Below are positions 1 to 5,482 of a stretch of DNA of 6,233 nucleotides, in pieces (position 1 is the first letter of the stretch; every line of letters starts with the position of its first letter). Position numbers and translations under genes: made by a program. The DNA comes from Pseudomonadota bacterium (GTDB lineage: Bacteria > Pseudomonadota > Gammaproteobacteria > Steroidobacterales > Steroidobacteraceae): positions 1-6,233 of the forward strand of contig JAEZCR010000212.1 of assembly GCA_023433465.1 (NCBI GenBank). Reading direction: 5' to 3'. The notes beneath the pieces were generated by a model that had not been told where the DNA came from, did not search any database, and worked only from the letters and a program-made list of their open reading frames with translations.

Positions 1-71
1 GAGATGGTGCGCTTCACCGCGCGATTCATCGTGATCAGCTCGGCGAGCGTCTGGGCATTGGACATCGTCAT
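1..71 (-). CDS. N-terminal fragment of an unidentified protein (5' end only)
   Basis: Reading leftward, an ATG at 71-69 overlaps the P450 stop codon as ATGA and opens a frame that stays open to the window edge (23 codons). A second in-frame ATG at 65-63 is an equally possible start. The peptide begins MTMSNAQTLAELITMNRAVK and continues to about residue 23. The overlap indicates translational coupling with the P450, so the two probably share an mRNA and a pathway. The segment from the TLAEL motif onward vaguely resembles the N-terminus of AMP-dependent acyl/fatty-acyl ligases, but 23 residues cannot support a family call and I leave the function open. The rest of the gene lies outside the window. 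Confidence 0.55.
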   Translation of the reverse strand, partial: MTMSNAQTLAELITMNRAVKRTI

Positions 72-1393
72 GCGCGGCGTTCCAGTTTCATCATGAGCGG
101 GTGTTTGGTGCGCAGGTTGATCTGCGCTTCGAGCTCGAGCGGGCGGTCGGGCACGTAGCGCAACCGGTACCGGCGGGCCACCTTATATAAGTGCATGTAC
201 ATTTCATATAAGGCGAGGGTTTCTCCGATGCAGTGCCGGGGTCCCGCGGCGAACGGCATGTAGGCGAAACGCGGACGCTCGCTTTCGTGCTCGGAGTCGA
301 AGCGCTCCGGGCGGAACGTCTCCGGCTCCTTCCAGTAACGCGGGTGGCGGTGCAGTAGATAGAGGCAGAGCAGGACGTCCGTGCCGGGCGGAACCTCGTA
401 GCCGGAGAGGATGTCCTGCCCGATGGTCCGGCGCGACAGCAGCCAGCCGGGCGGATACATGCGCAGGGCCTCGTCCACCACGTTCTTCGTGTAGCTCAGC
501 CGTTCCATTTCCGAAAGACCGGGCGCGGCCTGCTCGGGCACCGCGTCGATCTCGGCGTGCAATTTCGCCTCTGCCTCGGGATTCTGCGAGAGCAGGTACC
601 AGGTCCAGTTGAGGCCGCTGGCGGTCGTCTCGTGGCCGGCCACGATGAGCGTCATGACTTCGTCGATGAGATCCCGCTCGGACATCGGCGAACCCGTTTC
701 CTTGTCACGCGCCTCGATGAGCATCTGCAGGAAGTCGAAGTGCTCGGACCTGTCCTTGACGCGCCGTTTCGCGAGCGCGCCCACGAGCTTGGAGAGCTGC
801 CGGAACCGGTACGCGAATTTCAGATCGCGCGCCGGCTCCTTCGTGACGATGTCGAAGGGGTTGCCGCCCATCTCGCGCGACAGCCGCTCGAGGTCCGTGC
901 CGAAGATCGACAGCAGCACGATCTCGAGCGTGAGCTCGCTCATGTCGTCCGTGACGTTCACGAGTTCGCCGCGCGCGGCCTGCGCTTCCCACTTGGTGAT
1001 GAAGCGCTCGTTGCACGCATCGATGAGCTTCGAGAACTGCGTGATCATCCGGCGATGGAACATCGGCTGCATCATGTAGCGCTGCCGTTTCCACAGTTCG
1101 CCCTCGCTCGTCATGATGCCGTTGCCGAGCAGGATCTTGACGCGATCCAGGCCCGAACCCTTGGTGTAGTTGCGGTGGTTGGAAACCAGCACCCGCTTGA
1201 CGTCGTCCGGGTGGTTGATGACCCACATTTCCGCGCGGCGCGCCGGTGAATAGAAGCGGTAGATGTCCCCGTGGCGCTTGAACAGCTCCGTCAGCCGGTG
1301 GATCGCTTCGTCGTCGCCGCCGATGTCGAACTTCAGGTCCGAAAGCGGGGGCAGGGGAGCGGACTGGTCCTTATCCTGGGAGGTCGCAGACAT
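68..1393 (-). CDS. cytochrome P450 monooxygenase, soluble bacterial type
   Basis: Haem-thiolate monooxygenase of 441 residues, a normal length for a soluble bacterial P450. All core motifs are intact. There is a C-helix WxxxR (W101-R105) and an I-helix oxygen-activation motif AGHETT at 252-257. The K-helix ExxR is E308-R311, followed by PERF at 362-365. The haem loop FAAGPRHCIG spans 381-390, with C388 as the axial cysteine ligand. There is no N-terminal membrane anchor, so it should be cytosolic and depend on separate redox partners, none of which are in the window. Motif style (GELWKRQR, AGHETT) is nearer to the CYP4/CYP102-like fatty-acid hydroxylase side than to camphor-type P450s, but substrate cannot be read from sequence. 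The start is fixed: an in-frame TAG lies four codons upstream (complement 1403-1405) and no other start codon intervenes. There is no Shine-Dalgarno; a -10-like TAGAAT sits at leaderless distance. The stop overlaps the ATG of the downstream gene. Confidence 0.96.
   Translation of the reverse strand: MSATSQDKDQSAPLPPLSDLKFDIGGDDEAIHRLTELFKRHGDIYRFYSPARRAEMWVINHPDDVKRVLVSNHRNYTKGSGLDRVKILLGNGIMTSEGELWKRQRYMMQPMFHRRMITQFSKLIDACNERFITKWEAQAARGELVNVTDDMSELTLEIVLLSIFGTDLERLSREMGGNPFDIVTKEPARDLKFAYRFRQLSKLVGALAKRRVKDRSEHFDFLQMLIEARDKETGSPMSERDLIDEVMTLIVAGHETTASGLNWTWYLLSQNPEAEAKLHAEIDAVPEQAAPGLSEMERLSYTKNVVDEALRMYPPGWLLSRRTIGQDILSGYEVPPGTDVLLCLYLLHRHPRYWKEPETFRPERFDSEHESERPRFAYMPFAAGPRHCIGETLALYEMYMHLYKVARRYRLRYVPDRPLELEAQINLRTKHPLMMKLERRA
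181..213. repeat. AT-rich inverted repeat inside the P450 gene
   Basis: Perfect 8-bp arms CCTTATAT (181-188) and ATATAAGG (206-213) flank a 17-nt centre that contains a second perfect palindrome, ATGTACAT (195-202). The tract is strikingly AT-rich for this window. On the coding (minus) strand it encodes LYEMYMHLYK, with two TTA-TAT codon pairs; TTA is normally among the rarest codons in high-GC genomes. Part of the symmetry follows from the repeated Leu-Tyr, but synonymous GC-rich codons were available. It lies about 110 bp upstream of the next gene's start on the minus strand, so an operator or internal promoter role is possible but unproven. Confidence 0.5.
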
Positions 1394-1399
1394 TCGCGA

Positions 1400-1427
1400 A
1401 TTCTACATGCCTTGCGTGGACTGCTGA
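1400..1427 (-). promoter_or_regulatory. candidate promoter for the P450, leaderless
   Basis: On the minus strand TAGAAT (complement 1400-1405) matches the sigma-70 -10 consensus at five of six positions. Its last base is six nucleotides before the P450 ATG, so a normal initiation distance would put the transcript start at the A of ATG. The -35 is weak (TCAGCA, complement 1422-1427, 16-nt spacer, three of six). No purine-rich ribosome-binding site lies before the ATG, which agrees with leaderless translation. Confidence 0.35.
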
Positions 1428-1441
1428 CGCCCGGAGACGCG

Positions 1442-1470
1442 TTGCAGGCGGGGTAGGATTCACCGACAAT
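1442..1470 (+). promoter_or_regulatory. candidate sigma-70 promoter for the envelope operon
   Basis: TTGCAG (1442-1447) and GACAAT (1465-1470) are separated by 17 bp. They match the -35 and -10 consensus at three and four of six positions. Initiation would fall near 1477, upstream of either possible acyltransferase start, and the site lies in the only intergenic space before the four-gene run. An overlapping TAGGAT (1454-1459) is another possible -10 but lacks a spaced -35. Confidence 0.3.
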
Positions 1471-1574
1471 TCGCGCCTCTTTTTGCCGGCGCGCGCTGGA
1501 TGCCAACAGATCCCCCGGACGCAGGCGGCCTGCGTAATACCATCTACAAGCAGGAGACCCGATCGAAGCGTCGG

Positions 1575-2261
1575 ATGACTCCCCTGCGCCGTTTCGCCTG
1601 GCGGATCGTCGCGGCCATCGGCGTCGGGATCATCCGGTTGTTCTGGAGCACCTGCCGCGTGGTGCGTGTCGTCGGTGACGAACACGTGGAGCGGGCCCTG
1701 AAGCAGTGGCCGTCCGTGATTCCGGTCTATTGGCACCAGCACCAGCTCTTCTGCGCGAAGTACCTGCTGGACCAGCGGCCGCGCGGACTGAAGTTAGGGT
1801 GGCTGATCAGCCCGTCGATCGACGGCGAGATCGGCGTCATGATCGTGTCGCGCTTCAAGGGTCACGTGATCCGCGGGTCCTCCTCGCACACGGGCGCCCG
1901 GGCGCTGCGTGACTATTACGAGGCGCTGACCAAGGGCGGCATCTCGCCCGCGATCACGCCGGACGGTCCGCGGGGTCCCCGGTTCGTGTTCAAGCCGGGC
2001 GCGATCCTGCTCTCGCAGATGGCGCAGCGGCCGATCCTGCCGATGGCGTACGCGGCCAGCCGCGCGACGCTGTTCCACTGGGACAAGTTCGTGTTGCCCT
2101 GGCCGTTCTCGCGCATCGTCATCGCGATCGGCGAGCCGCGCCTGGTACCGCGCGCGGTCAAGCCCGAGGCGTTGACCGCACTGCAGGCCGAGCTGGCCGC
2201 GGACATGAAGAAGTTGTTTGCCGTCGCGCGCGACGCCCTGCGCGAAAAGGCCGCGGCATGA
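1575..2261 (+). CDS. DUF374 / lysophospholipid acyltransferase-like protein
   Basis: Member of the DUF374 branch of the LPLAT superfamily, whose members are thought to transfer acyl chains to envelope lipids; the exact substrate is unknown. Counting from the ATG at 1575 (228 residues), one hydrophobic N-terminal segment (about 7-27) precedes the catalytic-like domain. A WH pair lies at 53-54, SIDGE at 81-85 (where this family departs from the classic HX4D), RGSS at 100-103, and the fingerprint PDGPRGPR at 129-136. The start is uncertain. The frame is open from an ATG at 1500 (253 residues), but the extra 25 residues are polar and unlike family N-termini, and neither ATG has a good Shine-Dalgarno, so I prefer 1575. 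Its stop overlaps the next gene's ATG (ATGA), implying coupled translation as first gene of the operon. It is probably attached to the inner membrane's cytoplasmic face. Confidence 0.88.
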   Translation: MTPLRRFAWRIVAAIGVGIIRLFWSTCRVVRVVGDEHVERALKQWPSVIPVYWHQHQLFCAKYLLDQRPRGLKLGWLISPSIDGEIGVMIVSRFKGHVIRGSSSHTGARALRDYYEALTKGGISPAITPDGPRGPRFVFKPGAILLSQMAQRPILPMAYAASRATLFHWDKFVLPWPFSRIVIAIGEPRLVPRAVKPEALTALQAELAADMKKLFAVARDALREKAAA

Positions 2262-2983
2262 GCGTCGCGCTGTCCGTGGTCGTGCCCGTGTGCAACGAGG
2301 CGGAAAACGTCGATCCGCTCGTGCGCGAGATCGCGGCCGCGCTGGCCGGCCAGGACTACGAAATGATCTTCATCGATGACGGGAGCACCGACGAGACCGC
2401 CGCGATCCTCACGCGGCTGAAGGGCGAGTTCCCCATGCTGCGCGTGCTGCGCCATTCGTTTCGCAGCGGCCAGAGCGCGGCGGTGGCGAGCGGCGTTCGC
2501 GCCGCGCGCGCGCCCTGGATCGCGACGCTCGACGGTGACGGGCAGAACGACCCGGCCGACATTCCCAAACTTCTCGCCGCGCGCGAGGACCCCGCCCATC
2601 GCGGCGTGCAATTGTTCATGGGCAACCGCAAGGCGAGCCGCAAGGACACCGCGTTCCGCAAGCTGCAGTCGACTATCGCCAATGGCGTGCGCTCGGGACT
2701 GCTCGGCGATGGCACGCCGGACACGGGCTGCGGGATCAAGCTCTTTTCGCGCGAGGTGTTCATGGACCTGCCGCGCTTCGATCACATGCACCGTTTCCTG
2801 CCCGCGCTGTTCCTGCGTCACGGCGCGAAGGTGATCTCCGTGCCCGTGAGCCATCGCGCGCGCACGCGCGGCACTTCGAAGTACGGAATGCTCAATCGCC
2901 TGTGGGTGGGCATCGTCGACATCGCCGGCGTCATGTGGCTGAGGCGCCGCTACAAGCCGGGCTTGCTCGTGCGGGAAGACTGA
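2258..2983 (+). CDS. GT2 glycosyltransferase, polyprenyl-phosphate sugar synthase type (DPM1/ArnC/RgtE-like)
   Basis: A 241-residue family 2 glycosyltransferase. It is expected to move a sugar from a nucleotide donor to undecaprenyl phosphate, producing the lipid-linked donor used by GT-C enzymes. The GT-A domain starts at once (VVVPVCNEAENV, about 7-18), has the nucleotide-binding DDGS at 40-43 and the metal-binding DGDGQ at 92-96 (D92, D94). The GTSKYG motif (205-210), typical of Dpm1-like enzymes, comes near the C-terminus. No strong transmembrane pair follows; the only hydrophobic stretch is about 215-227, so unlike ArnC or GtrB it looks peripheral. AAAAGG at 2245-2250 is a modest Shine-Dalgarno seven bases before the ATG. 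It overlaps the acyltransferase by 4 bp and precedes the LAB_N gene by 23 bp. The sugar cannot be deduced. Confidence 0.93.
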   Translation: MSVALSVVVPVCNEAENVDPLVREIAAALAGQDYEMIFIDDGSTDETAAILTRLKGEFPMLRVLRHSFRSGQSAAVASGVRAARAPWIATLDGDGQNDPADIPKLLAAREDPAHRGVQLFMGNRKASRKDTAFRKLQSTIANGVRSGLLGDGTPDTGCGIKLFSREVFMDLPRFDHMHRFLPALFLRHGAKVISVPVSHRARTRGTSKYGMLNRLWVGIVDIAGVMWLRRRYKPGLLVRED

Positions 2984-2992
2984 CAAGACAAG

Positions 2993-3000
2993 GTGAGGAG
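2993..3000 (+). promoter_or_regulatory. strong Shine-Dalgarno fixing the LAB_N start
   Basis: GTGAGGAG lies six bases before the ATG at 3007. The frame is open further upstream to 2902 inside the GT2 gene, but this site, together with the end of GT2 at 2983, shows translation starts at 3007 (or the adjacent ATG at 3010). Confidence 0.8.
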
Positions 3001-3006
3001 CGTCCC

Positions 3007-3330
3007 ATGATGAGCGGCGTGATCGGGGTGTATTTCGGGGTGGTCGTGACGCCCTGGAAGCTCGTGGGGTTTCTCGGCGCGCTCATGTTCGCGGGGCGCT
3101 GGGTCGTGCAGGCCTGGGCGACGAAGCGCGCCGGACGGCCGGCGATTCCGCGCAGTTTCTGGATCATCAGCCTGCTCGGCAGCGGCATGGTCACGTCGTA
3201 TTTCATCTGGGGCAAGAACGATTCGGTCGGCATCCTGACGAACCTGCTGCCGGCCAGCGTCGCGTTCTACAACCTCGTCATGGACATCAAGTCGAAGCGC
3301 GGCGGCTCGAACGCAGGTTCCAATGCCTGA
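3007..3330 (+). CDS. stand-alone LAB_N (LpxB N-terminal type) membrane protein
   Basis: A 107-residue integral membrane protein that matches the LAB_N domain, named after the N-terminus of some lipid-A-disaccharide synthases, here with no LpxB catalytic domain attached. Three hydrophobic helices are visible at about 17-35, 51-68 and 73-92. Family residues include R31-x3-Q35 in helix 1, the KRAGRPAIPRSFW loop (40-52), and the NLLPASVAFYNL helix ending near 90. LAB_N belongs to the PQ-loop/SWEET-like fold group, so a role in handling or flipping a lipid-linked sugar is an attractive inference, not a demonstrated activity. It lies between a GT2 lipid-sugar synthase and an ArnT-like transferase, an arrangement seen in envelope glycosylation loci. 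The tail ends in a short GSNA duplication (GGSNAGSNA). Its stop overlaps the next gene by 8 bp. Confidence 0.87.
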   Translation: MMSGVIGVYFGVVVTPWKLVGFLGALMFAGRWVVQAWATKRAGRPAIPRSFWIISLLGSGMVTSYFIWGKNDSVGILTNLLPASVAFYNLVMDIKSKRGGSNAGSNA

Positions 3331-5275
3331 CATCGGACTTCTGGGCGGCGGGCCGCGCAGGCCCGTCGCGACGCCCGAACTTCCGGACGTTACGAGCGCG
3401 CTCGAGGTAGTTAGCGAGGCGCGCGCCGGGGATGTCGGCACGCCGGAATCGGCGTCGAGTGCGTTCGCGTCGAAGGTCGCGGAGTCGGACATCGTCGTCG
3501 CGCAGGTGTCGGCGCCGCTCGCGGATGATTCGAACTCGCGTGAGCCGACCACGCCAGCGATGCCCATCTCCGTGGCCGCGACGCCGCCGATCCGCTGGAC
3601 GGATCTGCTCTGGCTGGCGCTCGCGCTGCTCGTGATCGTCGGTACGGGAATCGGCGTGCGCGATCCCTGGCCTGCTGACGAACCGCGCTTCGCCTCGCTC
3701 GCGCGCGACATGGCGTTGTCGGGTGAATGGATGTTCCCGCGTGTCGGCGGCGATCTGTACCAGGACAAGCCGCCGCTGTTCTTCTGGCTGCTCGCGATCT
3801 TCTACACGCTCACCGGATCGGTGCGCTGGTCCTTCCTGATCCCGTCGTTCCTCGCCGCGGGCGGCGTGATGTTCCTGGTCTACGACTACGGTCGCCGCAC
3901 CGTGAGCCGCGAGGCGGGTCTCGCCGCGAGCGTGCTCGTCGTGTGCACGCTGCAATTCGTGCTCGCGACCCGCGGCGCGCAGATCGACGCGACGCTGTGT
4001 TTCCTGACCACACTGTCCTTGTATGCGCTGCTGCGACACCTGCTCCTCGGGCACGGCTGGCGCTGGTATTTCCTCGGCGGCTTCGCGGCGGGTCTGGGCA
4101 TCTTCACGAAGGGCGTGGGGTTCCTGCCCATCCTTCTGCTGATTCCGTATTTCCTGCTGCGCGGATTCGGCTGGCAGGGGCTCGCGCGCGTCGACGCAGG
4201 CAAGGGCGGTTGGCGCTGGTGGCTCGCGCCGCTCGCGATGCTGCTCGCCGTGAGCCTGTGGTTCGTGCCGATGTTGATCGCGGTCGCGAACAGCGCGCCC
4301 GAGTACGCCGCGTATCGCGACGAGATCCTGTTCGAGCAGACGGTGAATCGCTATGCGGGCGCGTGGCATCACGTGAAGGCCTGGTACTACTTCCTCGTCG
4401 AAGTCATCCCGCCGTTGTGGCTGCCGTGGAGCATCCTGCTGTTCTGGCTCGTGCCGCGGTTCAAGTCTGCGTTCCACGCACGAGCCGCGCAGGTCTGGTT
4501 GCCCCTCGGCTGGGTCATCCTCGTCGTGGCGTTCTTCTCGGCGAGCCCGGGCAAACGTGGCATCTACATCCTGCCGGCGCTGCCCGCGTTGGCGTTCGCG
4601 GCCATGCCGGTGCTCGAAGGCGTACTCGCGCGCAAGGGCGTGCGCCGCGCGGGATTCGTGCTGGCGGGATTCTTCTGGTTCGCGGCCGCGGCGCTCGCGA
4701 TCGGCCATGCCGTCGACGCACGATTCGCCGTGAAGGCGATGGCCGAGGTCAATCTGACGAGCCCCGCCGCCTTCTACGTGTATCTCGCACTCGCGGGCGC
4801 GGGACTGGCGTTCGTGTGGCGACGTGCGCCGCTCGCCGCGTGGCCGGTCGCGCTTGGCGCGTTGACCATCGTCTTCTCGTATTTCTTCGCGCCCGCGATG
4901 AATCCCGAGCGCTCGGGCAGCGCATTCGTGCGAAATGCGCTCGCGCAGGTGCAGCCGTCGGAGGAACTCGCGCTCGTCGCCTATAAGGAACAGTTCCTGC
5001 TGTACCTCGATCGGCCGACCGTGAACTTCGGTCATCGGCGCTGGCGGGAAGGGCCGCAGGAGGCTTACGACGCGGCTGCATGGCTCAATGCCGGCAACGA
5101 TCGCGTGCTGCTGATTCCGGGCGATCAGATCCAGCCTTGTTTCCAGGGCTCCGCGACGAGCGTGGGCGTGAGTTCGCGCACGGAGTGGTTCCTCGTGCGC
5201 GGACGTGCGAGCGAGCAGTGCGCGTCGCAGGGAAATGCAGGGCGCGCGATTCAATATTCCGCAAAGCCGTTATAG
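3323..5275 (+). CDS. ArnT-like GT-C glycosyltransferase (GT83/PMT family) with N-terminal extension
   Basis: A 650-residue polytopic inner-membrane enzyme expected to transfer a sugar from undecaprenyl phosphate to lipid A or another envelope acceptor on the periplasmic side. Residues 1-85 are a polar Ala/Pro/Ser/Glu-rich, probably disordered tail. About a dozen membrane helices follow between 93 and 523, then a roughly 125-residue soluble C-terminal domain. Motifs are PWPADEPRFA (115-124, D119-E120) in the first periplasmic loop, DKPPLFFW (148-155) and TRGAQIDA (216-223). D119, D148-K149 and D222 are spaced 29 and 74 residues apart, the same spacing I recall for ArnT D55, E84-K85 and D158, so the active site seems complete, with Asp in place of Glu at the second position. 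Family members are usually near 550 residues; an ATG at 3560 (residue 80) would give 571. Codon use before 3560 is as GC3-rich as the body, and the 8-bp overlap favours 3323. It is the last gene of the operon. Confidence 0.92.
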   Translation: MPDIGLLGGGPRRPVATPELPDVTSALEVVSEARAGDVGTPESASSAFASKVAESDIVVAQVSAPLADDSNSREPTTPAMPISVAATPPIRWTDLLWLALALLVIVGTGIGVRDPWPADEPRFASLARDMALSGEWMFPRVGGDLYQDKPPLFFWLLAIFYTLTGSVRWSFLIPSFLAAGGVMFLVYDYGRRTVSREAGLAASVLVVCTLQFVLATRGAQIDATLCFLTTLSLYALLRHLLLGHGWRWYFLGGFAAGLGIFTKGVGFLPILLLIPYFLLRGFGWQGLARVDAGKGGWRWWLAPLAMLLAVSLWFVPMLIAVANSAPEYAAYRDEILFEQTVNRYAGAWHHVKAWYYFLVEVIPPLWLPWSILLFWLVPRFKSAFHARAAQVWLPLGWVILVVAFFSASPGKRGIYILPALPALAFAAMPVLEGVLARKGVRRAGFVLAGFFWFAAAALAIGHAVDARFAVKAMAEVNLTSPAAFYVYLALAGAGLAFVWRRAPLAAWPVALGALTIVFSYFFAPAMNPERSGSAFVRNALAQVQPSEELALVAYKEQFLLYLDRPTVNFGHRRWREGPQEAYDAAAWLNAGNDRVLLIPGDQIQPCFQGSATSVGVSSRTEWFLVRGRASEQCASQGNAGRAIQYSAKPL

Positions 5276-5281
5276 TGTCGC

Positions 5282-5316
5282 GCCAGATTATGTCTGGCTC
5301 GCGCAATGGAGTGCGC
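5282..5316 (+). other. tandem hairpins just after the operon stop
   Basis: Hairpin one has a perfect 6-bp stem GCCAGA/TCTGGC (5282-5287 with 5293-5298) around a 5-nt loop. Hairpin two has a 5-bp stem GCGCA/TGCGC (5301-5305 with 5312-5316) around a 6-nt loop. They begin seven bases after the ArnT-like stop and are 2 nt apart. Neither is followed by a T-run, so this is not a canonical intrinsic terminator; transcript-end protection or weak attenuation is possible. Confidence 0.4.
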
Positions 5317-5345
5317 TCATTCTCCTGATGCAACCTGCACTTAGC

Positions 5346-5373
5346 TTGTGTTCCTCAAATCTTGTGACAGAAT
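5346..5373 (+). promoter_or_regulatory. weak candidate promoter for the GAF-PAS gene
   Basis: TTGTGT (5346-5351) and CAGAAT (5368-5373) have a 16-bp spacer, matching three and four of six consensus positions. It sits in the AT-richer middle of the 207-bp spacer and would leave a leader of about 100 nt. The rest of 5276-5482 shows only the hairpins described separately and no credible gene. Confidence 0.25.
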
Positions 5374-5472
5374 GCTCCGCAACTTTGGGAGGGATCTGGC
5401 GCTGGAATCTGTGTGCCGCATCGCCGTGGCACCGGTTTCTCTCGCGTAGCGTGTTGGTCCACGCCCCAAGGC

Positions 5473-5478
5473 AGGGAG
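5473..5478 (+). promoter_or_regulatory. Shine-Dalgarno supporting the GTG start at 5483
   Basis: AGGGAG lies four bases before the GTG. Spacing is short but usable. An in-frame TAG at 5447-5449 excludes more distant starts. Confidence 0.55.
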
Positions 5479-5482
5479 AAGA

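Noticed and set aside
557..1249. 230-codon plus-strand frame inside the P450 gene
   Set aside because: Shadow of the P450: charged, repetitive composition and no recognisable domain or ribosome-binding site.
1916..2986. 356-codon antisense frame across the acyltransferase and GT2 genes
   Set aside because: Its translation is His/Arg/Ala-rich and matches no family, while the plus strand has clear catalytic motifs throughout.
2902..3006. Upstream extension of the LAB_N frame into the GT2 gene
   Set aside because: The added residues are His/Arg-rich shadow coding, and a strong Shine-Dalgarno fixes the start at 3007.
3287..5254. 655-codon open frame antisense to the ArnT-like gene
   Set aside because: Arg/His/Glu/Gln-rich low-complexity translation without domains, lying almost wholly opposite a well-supported gene; long antisense frames are expected in GC3-rich DNA.
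5271..5276. TATAGT as a -10 element at the end of the ArnT-like gene
   Set aside because: Good -10 match, but no acceptable -35 at 16-18 bp; it remains a possibility without enough support to list.
5251..5298. Possible c-di-GMP (GEMM) riboswitch suggested by GCAAAGCC at 5261-5268
   Set aside because: Only that short string resembles the GEMM core; the surrounding stems and the second helix do not fit, and it lies in the ArnT-like coding end.
5306..5344. 12-codon reading frame as a leader peptide in the spacer
   Set aside because: No ribosome-binding site, overlaps hairpin two, and shows no run of regulatory codons.
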